A stretch of 64,000 nucleotides of DNA. Source: Sva-07 sp963728195. Its GTDB lineage: Bacteria > Actinomycetota > Acidimicrobiia > Acidimicrobiales > Ilumatobacteraceae. How positions within the stretch are numbered: position 1 is the first letter of the stretch; each line of letters begins with the position of its first letter. Position numbers and translations under genes: made by a program. The notes beneath the pieces were generated by a model. The model made no database searches. It was given only the letters and a program-made list of their open reading frames with translations, and had not been told where the DNA came from. Location of the stretch: the NCBI GenBank assembly GCA_963728195.1, contig CAVSIX010000009.1, positions 212,067-276,066 of the forward strand, read 5' to 3'. Below, in pieces: positions 42,524 to 50,723 of this stretch.

Positions 42524-43462
42524 TCAGATGGGGTACGTGACTGCCGTGAGCTGTTCCGACAGCTCCCAGAGGCGAGCTGCGGCAGCGTCGTCCTTGGCGC
42601 GGCTGCTCGAGTCGACCTTCACGGGATGGCCGCGTTGTTCCTGGAACCCGTCGGGCCCGAAGTAGTCGCCACCTTCGACGGACGCGCCGACGCTGGCGCG
42701 CAGCGTCGGCAGAGCGCCCATCGCCGCGCTCTGGCTGAAGAGCCGGTCGAACACCGGACGAGTCCACTGCATCATCGAACCGAGCACACCGCTGCTCTCG
42801 TGGCCGAGGTTGGTGCTCGACAAGCCGGGATGGGCGGCCACGGCGATCACCTCGGACTCCGCCAGCGTCAGCCGTCGTTGGAGTTCGCGGGTGAACAGCA
42901 GGTTCGCCAGCTTGCTCTGGAAGTAGGCCGGCCACGGCGAGTACCGCTTCTCGCTGTTGATGTCGTCGAAGTGGATCTTGCCCGGTCGATGCCCCTGGCT
43001 GGAGATCGACACGACCCTCGCCGGGCCGCTCGCCATCAGCATCTCGATCAAATGGCCGGTGAGTGCGAAGTGGCCGAGGTGATTGACCCCGAACTGCATC
43101 TCGAAGCCCTGCGCCGTCTGTTGTTTCGGGGTGGCCATCAGCCCGGCGTTGTTGACGAGCACGTCGAGACGTTCGTGACCGGAGGCGAAACGAGATGCAG
43201 CATCCGCGACCGAGTCGAGATCGGCGAGGTCCATCTCGAGGACCTCCGTCGAGCCGGACGGGTTCGTCGCCTCGATCCGGGCGACGGCATCGTCGGCCTT
43301 GTTGCGCGTGCGGCACCCGAGCACGACGTGGCCGCCATGTTGGGCGAGCGCTCGCGCGGCTTCGTAGCCGATGCCACTGTTGGCGCCCGTGATCAGGAAG
43401 GTGCGACCGGTCTGGTCGCCGATGCGATCTTCGGTCCAGTCGGATTCGCGTGGTGAGGCCAT
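42524..43462 (-). CDS. Short-chain dehydrogenase/reductase
   Basis: A 312-residue SDR of the retinol dehydrogenase/WWOX-like type. The cofactor motif is TFLITGANSGIGYEAARAL, with the basic GCRTRNKADDAV indicating NADP use, then LVNNAG, the serine of ARVVSISSQGHRPG, and the YxxxK in WPAYFQSKLANLLF. The tail ends in LWELSEQLTAVTYPI as in that group. The substrate is unknown. ATG 43462 is followed shortly by a TGACA..TGTCA half-dyad upstream. Confidence 0.9.
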   Translation of the reverse strand: MASPRESDWTEDRIGDQTGRTFLITGANSGIGYEAARALAQHGGHVVLGCRTRNKADDAVARIEATNPSGSTEVLEMDLADLDSVADAASRFASGHERLDVLVNNAGLMATPKQQTAQGFEMQFGVNHLGHFALTGHLIEMLMASGPARVVSISSQGHRPGKIHFDDINSEKRYSPWPAYFQSKLANLLFTRELQRRLTLAESEVIAVAAHPGLSSTNLGHESSGVLGSMMQWTRPVFDRLFSQSAAMGALPTLRASVGASVEGGDYFGPDGFQEQRGHPVKVDSSSRAKDDAAAARLWELSEQLTAVTYPI

Positions 43463-43648
43463 GACAGAGCATGTCACGCCACCGTTGGTGTGATCGCCAC
43501 GATCCCGCGTGGAAACATCGTCGTGTCGCTGCCGCGCGGCGACTCGGGCTGACCCCTTTGCGTCAGCGAAGGGACCTCCGACCGGTTGACGGCGGTCTGG
43601 TCGAGTGGTTCGCTGAGATGTAGAGGCGCGGTGACCTCGGGAGGCGCG

Positions 43649-44494
43649 ATGGAAGCCGGTGGTGATGGTGAGCGTCGGACCGGTCGTCGTTTGCTGGCAG
43701 TCGTGTCCGTTGCGTTCGCTGCGCTGCTGGCGGCGTGCGGCGAATCGAGTGGCAACAGCGGAGTCGTGACCGAACCCTTGCCGAAATCCATGTGCCCCGA
43801 GAGTTCCGCGCCTCAGGTCGTGGCGTACGAGTTCGACGGCAACGGTGTCGCATGGGTGTCGTGCACCGACGAGATCGGCTATCGGAGTCTGCTCCCGATG
43901 GCGGACGGCGTCGTCTACGTCACCACCTACGACTCGGGGGCCGTCGACGAGGTGACCGCACTCGATGCGACGACCGGCGAACCCATCGACGATGCACCAC
44001 CGCCTCCCACGCAACGGGGCACGGTCGAGGGCCAGCCGTACACCGGCCGGCCGGGGCGCGTCGAAGTCGGCGACATCACGATCGTCGGCGGTCAGGACGA
44101 CGGGGTCCGGGCGATCTGGAGCGACGGCACGCTGTGGTCGCAACCGGGAGTCTGGACCTACGACAACGTCTGGGCGATCGACGACGGCGCCGTGTTCGCC
44201 GTGGAGGAGTACTCGACGTTGGTGGCCTACGAGGTCGAGACCGGCGACGTGCGCTGGTCGTACGAGGGCGATCCGTACCGCGAGGGCCTGTGGCCGTTCT
44301 ACGCCGTCGATGATCGGCTGTACACGCTGTGGTCGAATCTGCAGGTCCGTTCGACGGCGGACGGGGAGCTGCAGTGGCGAACCGACTACCCCGCCGAGGA
44401 GATGGAGGCCACGGGTCTACGGATGTCCGGCGTCGACACCGACGGCACGAACGTGTACGTGTCGTTCGCGACGGAAGCCTCCGCCGGCGACTGA
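43649..44494 (+). CDS. PQQ-like beta-propeller lipoprotein
   Basis: A 281-residue lipoprotein. ATG 43649 follows GGGAGG; a longer frame starts at 43586 but lacks a signal there. The lipobox LLAACGE gives the acylated Cys. The rest has repeated blades of the PQQ-like kind: GVVYVTTYDSGAVDEVTALDATTGE, VFAVEEYSTLVAYEVETGDVRW and DRLYTLWSNLQVRSTADGELQW. The role is probably binding or assembly on the outer face of the membrane. It is flanked by no clear partner. Confidence 0.8.
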   Translation: MEAGGDGERRTGRRLLAVVSVAFAALLAACGESSGNSGVVTEPLPKSMCPESSAPQVVAYEFDGNGVAWVSCTDEIGYRSLLPMADGVVYVTTYDSGAVDEVTALDATTGEPIDDAPPPPTQRGTVEGQPYTGRPGRVEVGDITIVGGQDDGVRAIWSDGTLWSQPGVWTYDNVWAIDDGAVFAVEEYSTLVAYEVETGDVRWSYEGDPYREGLWPFYAVDDRLYTLWSNLQVRSTADGELQWRTDYPAEEMEATGLRMSGVDTDGTNVYVSFATEASAGD

Positions 44495-44514
44495 GGCGTG
44501 TCGGGCGGCCCACC

Positions 44515-44531
44515 GATCGGTCGGACCGATC
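44515..44531. terminator. Dyad between convergent lipoprotein and PPOX genes
   Basis: GATCGGTC-G-GACCGATC is a perfect 8-bp dyad with a single central base. It reaches into the stop codon of the leftward gene and could end transcription from either side; a DNA-bound protein is also possible. Confidence 0.4.
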
Positions 44532-45039
44532 AGGCGTCGGGCATCCAGAAGGTGAACATCCGGCGCGGGTGGATCCGTGCATACCATGCACCTCCGTCGA
44601 GCATCCCGGCCCACTGCTCGCCGTACCGGGGGACGTAGATGTCGAGCAGCGTGCGCTTGAATTCGGCGTGTTCGGGCGCGTGGACGTCGATCAGCTCGGC
44701 GTCGCCGTGGACCGTGACGGCGAACGACTCGTCGGGCAGGTGGGTGGCGCTGACGGCCGGCCGCTCGAGCAGGTGTCGGTAGCGCAGCGACTCCGGTGAC
44801 GATCCGAAGTGGAACCGGCCGCGGTGGAAGATGCCGTCGACCGGGCCGTTGATCGGCCGCCCGTCGCGGGTCGACGTGGCGAGCACGAGCAGGCGCATGC
44901 CGGTGAGCCGCCCGGCGAGTTGGGCGGCATCGAGGCGCCGGTCGGGTGTGGCGACGTCGCGCAGGTGTGATCCGGCCGTGTCGTAGCTGCGGTCGAGCAC
45001 GGCCTGCAGTTCGGCGAGGTCGTCTGGTTGTTCGTTCAC
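44530..45039 (-). CDS. Pyridoxamine 5'-phosphate oxidase family protein
   Basis: A 169-residue split-barrel flavin-binding protein, GTG start at 45039. Typical parts are LLVLATSTRDGRPINGPVDGIFHRGRFHFG, SLRYRHLLERPAVSATHL, FAVTVHGDAELIDVH and GAWYARIHPRRMFTFWM. Many actinobacterial members bind F420, heme or FMN and act as reductases. It faces a TetR-type regulator across two TCTACGGCGTAGA operators, so it is probably repressed by it. Confidence 0.85.
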   Translation of the reverse strand: MNEQPDDLAELQAVLDRSYDTAGSHLRDVATPDRRLDAAQLAGRLTGMRLLVLATSTRDGRPINGPVDGIFHRGRFHFGSSPESLRYRHLLERPAVSATHLPDESFAVTVHGDAELIDVHAPEHAEFKRTLLDIYVPRYGEQWAGMLDGGAWYARIHPRRMFTFWMPDA

Positions 45040-45053
45040 GGTCGCTCCTCTGT

Positions 45054-45087
45054 TCTACGGCGTAGAGCAGCTACTCTACGGCGTAGA
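45054..45087. promoter_or_regulatory. Paired operators TCTACGGCGTAGA between PPOX and TetR genes
   Basis: Two identical 13-bp palindromes, TCTACGGCGTAGA, at 45054-45066 and 45075-45087, are 21 bp apart start to start (two helical turns). They fill the 50-bp gap between GTG 45039 and ATG 45090, the second ending 2 bp from the TetR ATG. They would bind two dimers on one face. Confidence 0.85.
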
Positions 45088-45089
45088 AA

Positions 45090-45674
45090 ATGAGTGCTTC
45101 AACCTCTCCGAGACCGACGCCGCTGAACGTAGATCGCATCGTCGATGCGGCCTGCCGGATCATCGAGCGCCATGGTCTCGCAGGACTGTCGATGCGCAAG
45201 CTCGGTGCGGAGCTCGACGTCGATCCCATGGCCGTGTACCACCACGTCGCCGACAAGCGTGAGTTGCTGGCGCTCGTCACCACGCGCACGATCGGCACGA
45301 TGACAGCCCTGGATCCGACTGCGTCGTGGGCCGAGCGGATACGGCAGTGGGCGATGAACTACTGGGAGCTGGTCGCCAGCCATCGAGACCTGACGCTCGC
45401 CGGCCTGGCGGATCCCCGGATCGCTGCCGGTGGACTGCCTTCGACCGAATCGCTGATCGCAGCCATCGCCGACAGCGGACTGCCGGGCGACCTGGTGGAG
45501 CCCACGGCGTTCATCGTCGTCGACGCCGTCCACGGCGCCGCGCTCAGTGGTGTCCCGACCGGCACGGCGCGGAGCCGGAAGAAGGAGGTGGAGCGCCTGC
45601 GGGCCACCTTCGCCGTCGGGCTCGACACGATCATCGCCGGAGTAGCGGCGCGTGCGGAGGTCGAACGGTCCTGA
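45090..45674 (+). CDS. TetR family transcriptional regulator
   Basis: A 194-residue TetR-type repressor. The helix-turn-helix is DAACRIIERHGLAGLSMRKLGAELDVDPMAVYHHVADKRELL, about residues 20-62. The rest is a helical ligand-binding domain with a TetR_C-like pattern (WAMNYWELVASHRDLTLAGLA). It starts right after two palindromic operators and diverges from the PPOX gene, so self-regulation is likely. The inducer is unknown. Confidence 0.9.
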   Translation: MSASTSPRPTPLNVDRIVDAACRIIERHGLAGLSMRKLGAELDVDPMAVYHHVADKRELLALVTTRTIGTMTALDPTASWAERIRQWAMNYWELVASHRDLTLAGLADPRIAAGGLPSTESLIAAIADSGLPGDLVEPTAFIVVDAVHGAALSGVPTGTARSRKKEVERLRATFAVGLDTIIAGVAARAEVERS

Positions 45675-45740
45675 GTTCGTGCGACCGGGTGACGGCGGCC
45701 GGCATGGTGGTTCGGCGTTCGATGGCACTCGGTGGCTCCG

Positions 45741-45757
45741 GTCCCGGCCTCCGGGAC
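45741..45757 (+). terminator. Stem-loop after the TetR gene
   Basis: GTCCCGG-CCT-CCGGGAC has a perfect 7-bp stem and a 3-nt loop, 66 bp after the TetR stop. It fits a terminator without a U-run. Confidence 0.4.
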
Positions 45758-45857
45758 TCACGCCACGGAGATGACCCGGAATGGACACCCGGTCCCGGCC
45801 GCTGGCGGTGACGAAACCCTCCGGCCGTCGGCTGCCTCGGCGTCGTACGGTTACTCG

Positions 45858-46712
45858 ATGGACCACGTCCGATTCGACCACTACCTGGCCGGTGTGGTCG
45901 GGCTGGGCCTGATCCGGCACTGGTACGCGGATGGTTCCACCAACGCGACGAGGATGGCGGAGCTGGCCGAGATCCTGGCCAGCGCGAACGAACCGACGCA
46001 CTCGCTCGAGGTGAGTCCGCTCGAGCGGTCCGTGGAGGAGGGGTACGCCGAGTGGGCGGCGACGTACGACGGGCGCAACCCGATGATCGACCTCGAGGAG
46101 GGCGTCGTCGTGCCCCTGCTCGAACGGCTCGCCGTCGCCGGCCGCCGTGCGCTCGACGCCGCCTGCGGGACCGGTCGGCACGCCCGGCTGCTGGACGCGT
46201 CCGGATGCGTCACGACGGGCATCGACCAGTCGTCCGACATGCTGGAGGTGGCGCGCAGGAAGGTCCCGAATGCCACGTTCGAGGTCGGCGACGTCGAGCA
46301 CCTTCCCTTCGACGACGCGACGTTCGACCTCGCCGTCGTCTCGCTCGCGTTGTGCCACCTTCCGGATCCCACTACTGCGGTCGCAGAGCTCGGCCGGGTG
46401 CTGGCGCCGGGAGGGTCGCTCGTGGTGTCGGACCCGCACCCGATGGGCGGCGTGTTGGGCGGCCAGGCGTTCTACGGCGGGGTCGGTCCGGGGCACCAGC
46501 TGTCCTACGTCCGCAACCATCGCCATGGCGCGTCCACCTGGCTGCGGGCGTTCGGCGCCGCCGGGCTCGAGGTCGTCGACTGTGTCGAGGAGCCGTTCAC
46601 GGAGGAGCAGATCGCCGGCGACCCCTCAGCCGCGTTCCACCTCGAGGCCATCCGGGCGGCCGCAGTCGGGCTGCCGAGCGTGTGGGTCTGGGAGCTGCGC
46701 CGATCGGGGTGA
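45858..46712 (+). CDS. Class I SAM-dependent methyltransferase
   Basis: A 284-residue methyltransferase. ATG 45858 (MDHVRFDHYL) fits the first coding-like residues; the frame is open further upstream to 45732. Motif I is ALDAACGTGRHARLL, followed by GIDQSSDMLEVARRK, DVEHLPFDDATFDLAVVSLALCHL and LAPGGSLVVSDPHP. The N-terminal about 70 residues are an unusual helical extension. Small molecule methylation is likely, with no sign of the substrate. Confidence 0.85.
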   Translation: MDHVRFDHYLAGVVGLGLIRHWYADGSTNATRMAELAEILASANEPTHSLEVSPLERSVEEGYAEWAATYDGRNPMIDLEEGVVVPLLERLAVAGRRALDAACGTGRHARLLDASGCVTTGIDQSSDMLEVARRKVPNATFEVGDVEHLPFDDATFDLAVVSLALCHLPDPTTAVAELGRVLAPGGSLVVSDPHPMGGVLGGQAFYGGVGPGHQLSYVRNHRHGASTWLRAFGAAGLEVVDCVEEPFTEEQIAGDPSAAFHLEAIRAAAVGLPSVWVWELRRSG

Positions 46713-46816
46713 CGCCGGTCGGGGTCGCTCGGCGACTTGCGCCCCCGATGTGGCGTGCGTGCCGTCGCAGGCGCGGATCACTCCGCACGTGCTCCGGCGG
46801 CAGTCAGGATGGGGCG

Positions 46817-47041
46817 ATGCACATCGAGCACACCGCGCTGATCGTCGAGGACTACGACGAGGCGATCCGGTTCTTCGTCGATGCGCTCGACTTCGAGCTG
46901 GTCAGAGACGAACCGTCGACGACGACCGACGGTCGTGCGAAGCGGTGGGTCGTCGTGCGACCTCGCGGGGCGACCACCGGGTTGCCGCTCGCGCAGGCCG
47001 ACGGCGACGCACAGCGAGCCGCGGTCGGGCCGCCGCACTGA
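46817..47041 (+). pseudogene. Truncated VOC (glyoxalase/bleomycin resistance) protein
   Basis: ATG 46817 begins a VOC-fold protein: HIEHTALIVEDYDEAIRFFVDALDFELVRDE, then RWVVVRPRGATTGLPLAQADG. The frame stops at 74 residues, just after AQRAAVG, where the family normally goes on with a second beta-alpha-beta-beta-beta unit (usual length about 130). No continuation could be seen in other frames before the next gene. It is probably a deletion remnant, though a half-size VOC monomer could dimerise. Confidence 0.6.
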
Positions 47042-47063
47042 ACCGTGTCGCCATCAGCGACCC

Positions 47064-47735
47064 TCAGGAGAAGTTGTCGGCGTCCGACGCCGTCGACGGG
47101 CGGTCGCGCAGGACGGTCACCATCGAGAAGTAGAACGCCGGCACGCTCAGGTAGAGCAGCAGGCTCACTTGGTGGGAGGTATCCGCGACGATCATCGCGA
47201 CCGCGTAGAACAACATCGGGACGCCGGTCAGTGTCATTCCGATGCGTCGCTCTCGAACGGAGATCGGCTCCCACAGCAGCGCCGGGCGTCGGCTGATGTA
47301 CCAGTACAGGGCGATGCGCATCACGCTGACGGCGATGAGCACTGCGCCGTACAGGTGCAGCGCGAGCGGTTCGTCGGGGTAGTCGCCGAGCACCGCGGCA
47401 GCGAACGGGACGAGGCACACCGGCAGCAGGAAGACGATGTTGAGCCAGATGACGTCGCGGTTGACGTGGCGGATGTTGACGAACAGGTCTCGGTGCCAGA
47501 CCCAGTACATCCCGACCAGGAGGAAGCTGATGACCCACGCGACGAGGGTGGGGCCGATCTCGTCGATCGCTTGGCGCAGCGACTGCTCCGACAGGTTCGA
47601 TGGCACGCCGATCTCGAGCACCAGGATCGTGATGATGATCGCGAACGTGCCATCGACGAATGCCGGAACCCGGTCGGGATTCGCCCGCCGTTCCGTCGTG
47701 TCCGTGTCAGTTGGCTGCGTTGTCATGGGCGTCAT
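47064..47735 (-). CDS. TMEM175 family (DUF1211) potassium channel-like protein
   Basis: A 223-residue membrane protein. The first helix carries the TMEM175 signature, RVPAFVDGTFAIIITILVLEI, with the Phe-x-Asp-Gly pattern. Five more helices follow, such as LVAWVISFLLVGMYWVWHRDL, VIWLNIVFLLPVCLVPFAAA and ALHLYGAVLIAVSVMRIALYWYI. Bacterial relatives form leak potassium channels as tetramers. ATG at 47735 or 47726 can start it. No operon. Confidence 0.85.
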   Translation of the reverse strand: MTPMTTQPTDTDTTERRANPDRVPAFVDGTFAIIITILVLEIGVPSNLSEQSLRQAIDEIGPTLVAWVISFLLVGMYWVWHRDLFVNIRHVNRDVIWLNIVFLLPVCLVPFAAAVLGDYPDEPLALHLYGAVLIAVSVMRIALYWYISRRPALLWEPISVRERRIGMTLTGVPMLFYAVAMIVADTSHQVSLLLYLSVPAFYFSMVTVLRDRPSTASDADNFS

Positions 47736-47952
47736 TCTTTCTCACCGGCGCGCTTCGTTGGCGAGAACCGTGGCGCTCCGACGCCGGGTGTGCCGAGCGG
47801 TCGTACGTCGGTCGACGACGTCGGGGACGCCTGCTCACAGCTGCTGGTCTCGACGCCACCTTCACAGGAATCGCCTCGGTGCTGGCCCCGCGTGGAGCTA
47901 CGGTGCATCGCATCGTGCCGCGTGCCGAGGATCTCGTGGCGAGGGGGAAGGC

Positions 47953-48744
47953 ATGGACGACGCACCGAAGCACGCGTTCTGGATCCGCAACGGGTCACAC
48001 GGGCCAGATCGAGTCCTGGAGTTGGCGACCGAAGCCGAGGCCGCTGGGTGGGACGGCGTCTTCCTCAGCGATGCCGTGATGGAGGGGCACACCGAGCCCT
48101 TCACGCAGCTCGCTGCGATCGCCGCTCGCACGCAGCGGATCGCGCTCGGTACCTGGGTCACCCCGCTGATCGCCCGTGATGTCGTCGGCGTCGCCCGTGC
48201 GGCGGCGGTCGTCGATGCCCTGGCCGGCGGCCGGCTGCTGCTCGGCGTCGGGCTCGGCAATCCGGTGGAGCACGATGCGCTCGGCGTGGGGCGCGGCGGC
48301 GGGCCGCTCGCTGGCGGCCACGAGGCTGCGCTCGAGGTGCTGGCCGCACTGCTGGAGGGAGAGGCCGTCACCCGCCACGACGACTGGTTCGATCTGGAGG
48401 AAGTGGCGCTCAACGTCCTCCCGGTGCGCCAACCGCGTCCGCCGCTGCTCCTCGCCGCGTCCTGGCCGGCGACGCGCCCGGTCGAACGAGCCGCGGAGTG
48501 GGAAGGGTTCATGCCGCACTGGCCGGGCATGTACGTCGACGGCGACGAGGGGGCTGTGGAGTCCGAGCTGCGTGAGCTGATGGCCCACTATCGCAGCCAT
48601 GGTGGTGACGGCATCGTGGTCGTGCCGCGACTGGCGCGCTTCGGCTCGACGTACGACGAGCTGATGGTCGAGCTCGGCGTCGACTGGGCATTGACCTGTG
48701 ACGACCTCGACACCGACGCACTGCGCGCTGGACCGCCGGTCTGA
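47953..48744 (+). CDS. LLM class F420-dependent oxidoreductase
   Basis: A 263-residue luciferase-like protein starting at ATG 47953, with GGGGGAAGG before it. It is short for the group (usually 290-340) but has the TIM-barrel hallmarks: AEAAGWDGVFLSDAV, RIALGTWVTPL, DALAGGRLLLGVGLGN and WEGFMPHWPGM near the end. The C-terminal part is reduced. F420 use is inferred from the actinobacterial setting. It converges with the AurF-like gene. Confidence 0.82.
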   Translation: MDDAPKHAFWIRNGSHGPDRVLELATEAEAAGWDGVFLSDAVMEGHTEPFTQLAAIAARTQRIALGTWVTPLIARDVVGVARAAAVVDALAGGRLLLGVGLGNPVEHDALGVGRGGGPLAGGHEAALEVLAALLEGEAVTRHDDWFDLEEVALNVLPVRQPRPPLLLAASWPATRPVERAAEWEGFMPHWPGMYVDGDEGAVESELRELMAHYRSHGGDGIVVVPRLARFGSTYDELMVELGVDWALTCDDLDTDALRAGPPV

Positions 48745-48754
48745 CGAGCGTCTC

Positions 48755-49669
48755 TCAGTCGAGCAGGTCGATGAGCCCGAGGTCGATCCAGGGTCCGGCG
48801 TGGTCGATGACACCGAGTTCGGTGAGGAACGTGGTGAGCTTTGCGAGCCCGTTGACGACGTTGGTGCGGTAGTGCGGGTTGCCCAGCGCTGTCTCGGCGC
48901 CGTTGTCGATCCCGAGGTGCGTGAACACGTCCGGGTTGAGGCTCAGTGAGACCACGTCGGCGACCAACACGGCGGCCGCGCTCCGCACCGTCTGGCGTTC
49001 CTCGTCGTCGAGGGTCGGCCAGGTCTCCGCGAGGTAGGACTTCGCGAAGCTGACGTGGCGGGCCTCCTCGAGCACGTGGAGCTTGGAGATCTGCCGGGCG
49101 ACGACATGGACCCGGTCGTCGCGCATCGCGGCGCGGTTGGCGAAGTCGAGGAGCTCCTCGATCGCCAGGATGAGGAGATACGACAGCAGGCGTCCGCTGT
49201 GGGTGTCGTCGATGATCACGGGGCGCTGCGGGCGGTAGCTCGGTGTTCCGGCCCGGCGGATGTACTCGCCGAACATCGCCGAGTGCCGGCACTCGTCGGC
49301 CACCTCGATGAGCAGATAGCGGTGGGTGGGGTCGGTGACGTCGATGTCGGTGAGGTGACGGAGCACGATCTGCATGAGCGCGTTCTCGAACCAGATGCCG
49401 GCGGCGAACATCGCTGCGGTCTCGTGACGGCTGTAGGTGATGCGCTCCGTCTCGGTCATCTGCTCCCACGTCACCGTGCCGTACAGGGCGAGCATCTCCG
49501 GGGGCAGGTGGTAGGCGGAGTCGTCGATCGGAACGTTCCACTCGATCTCTTCGAACGGATCGTGTGTGTGGCGTCGCGACGCGACGATGAGCTGCTCGGC
49601 TCGTGCGGCGCTGCTCGGGTCGGTGCTGTTCGGGCGGGTGCTGGGGGGCAGGGTGTCGGCGATGGGCAT
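48755..49669 (-). CDS. AurF-like diiron oxygenase
   Basis: A 304-residue ferritin-like diiron protein of the AurF/p-aminobenzoate N-oxygenase type. Ligand motifs are FENALMQIVLRHL, IEVADECRHSAMFGEYI (E-x-x-H), LAIEELLDFANRA and VLEEARHVSFAKSYL (E-x-x-x-H-V). The set matches dinuclear iron binding. AurF-family enzymes oxidise aromatic amines; the substrate here is open. It faces a MerR-type regulator across two TGACAGTGATYACTG operators. Confidence 0.88.
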   Translation of the reverse strand: MPIADTLPPSTRPNSTDPSSAARAEQLIVASRRHTHDPFEEIEWNVPIDDSAYHLPPEMLALYGTVTWEQMTETERITYSRHETAAMFAAGIWFENALMQIVLRHLTDIDVTDPTHRYLLIEVADECRHSAMFGEYIRRAGTPSYRPQRPVIIDDTHSGRLLSYLLILAIEELLDFANRAAMRDDRVHVVARQISKLHVLEEARHVSFAKSYLAETWPTLDDEERQTVRSAAAVLVADVVSLSLNPDVFTHLGIDNGAETALGNPHYRTNVVNGLAKLTTFLTELGVIDHAGPWIDLGLIDLLD

Positions 49670-49684
49670 GGGGTGAGTCTGACG

Positions 49685-49730
49685 TTGACAGTGATCACTG
49701 ACAACATATCGTGACAGTGATTACTGTCAC
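49685..49730. promoter_or_regulatory. Paired operators TGACAGTGATYACTG between AurF-like and MerR genes
   Basis: Site 1 (49685-49704) has the perfect core CAGTGATCACTG flanked by TTGA and ACAA. Site 2 (49711-49730) is GTGACAGTGATTACTGTCAC, with arms TGACAGT/ACTGTCA. The two are 26 bp apart and lie 16 and 30 bp from the two divergent starts. This long, near-palindromic spacing is typical of MerR operators. Confidence 0.85.
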
Positions 49731-49759
49731 AGTGGCGTCGGACGTGGTTGAATGGAGCC

Positions 49760-50497
49760 GTGTCCGAGCCCTACACCTTGTCCGAACTGGCTGCGGCGAG
49801 CGGCGTCACGGAACGAACGATCCGCTACTACCAAGCAGAAGGGGTCCTGCCGAAGCCGGCCAAGCGTGGCCGCGAGGCCGTGTACGACGAGGAGCACCTC
49901 GAGCGTCTCGCATTGGTCGGTGAGCTGCGCGACCGGGGATTGACGCTGTCGACGATCCGAGACCTCGTTGCGACCGACTCACCGGTTCGCACCGTCTCGG
50001 AGTGGCTGGGCGTCGACGCCACTCTCACGGCGCCGTGGTCCGACGAACGATCTCACACGCTCACCCACGATGAACTCGTCGCGCTGGTGTCCGAGTACGG
50101 CCCGGTCAGGCCGGGCGTGATCGGCGACCTGCAGGCCGCCGGGTTCGTGACGATCACCGCCGACGGGAGCTGGATGACCGACAGCCCGACGCTGCTGCGC
50201 CACGCGCTGCAACTCCGCCAGGCCGGCGTCGACATCGAGGTCACTGCGCAGGTGCGCGATCTCCTGCGGCGCCGTCTCGCCAAGGCGGTCGACGACACGG
50301 TCAAGCTGCTCGTCGCGCGAACCGGCTCCGGTTTCGCCGGTGATGCCTCGCCGGAGGAGATCGAGGCAGCGGTGGGAGCACTCCGCCCCGTCGCACGAGA
50401 GATGTCGGGCATCGTGCTCGCTCAGGAAGTCGAACGGGCCCTCACCGACCTGGTCGATGCGGGCCCGAAGCGGCTCAGCCGATCACGGCGTCGCTGA
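49760..50497 (+). CDS. MerR family transcriptional regulator
   Basis: A 245-residue MerR-type protein, GTG start 49760 (a TTG at 49748 is also in frame). The HTH/wing is YTLSELAAASGVTERTIRYYQAEGVLPKPAKRGREAVYDEEHLERL. The C-terminal 170 residues include a helical region that senses something and lacks the Cys pairs of metal-type MerRs. It probably binds the paired sites in front of it and controls the AurF-like gene and itself. Confidence 0.87.
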   Translation: MSEPYTLSELAAASGVTERTIRYYQAEGVLPKPAKRGREAVYDEEHLERLALVGELRDRGLTLSTIRDLVATDSPVRTVSEWLGVDATLTAPWSDERSHTLTHDELVALVSEYGPVRPGVIGDLQAAGFVTITADGSWMTDSPTLLRHALQLRQAGVDIEVTAQVRDLLRRRLAKAVDDTVKLLVARTGSGFAGDASPEEIEAAVGALRPVAREMSGIVLAQEVERALTDLVDAGPKRLSRSRRR

Positions 50498-50610
50498 GAC
50501 CCATCGGCGCAGCATCTGAACCACCGATCGCCGCCTCGCTCGCGCTCACCCGACGGCCACGTCGCTGCCCGAGGAAGTGAGTTGGGTCTCCGAGCCACGG
50601 CCGTGGTCGA

Positions 50611-50700
50611 TCACGTCCTGCGGCGCAGCACGAAGGCGAACTCCGTGGCGTCCTCGGCCGGGGATCGCCGTCTCCACACCCGAGTTCGAGCGCAGGTTCC
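50611..50700 (-). pseudogene. C-terminal remnant of a class I methyltransferase
   Basis: The leftward frame ends SPAEDATEFAFVLRRRT-stop, which matches the C-terminus SPAADDATEFAFVVRRPA of the methyltransferase at 63225-63983. The DNA is alike too. Only the last 15-20 codons are recognisable; upstream of them the match is lost. It lies between the MerR gene and the LLM gene. Confidence 0.55.
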
Positions 50701-50723
50701 CCCGGCCGCGAGATGAACCGCGA

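Noticed and set aside
47437..47952. Upstream extension of the LLM gene at 47953
   Set aside because: The frame is open, but it lies antisense to the TMEM175 gene and the protein signal starts at ATG 47953.
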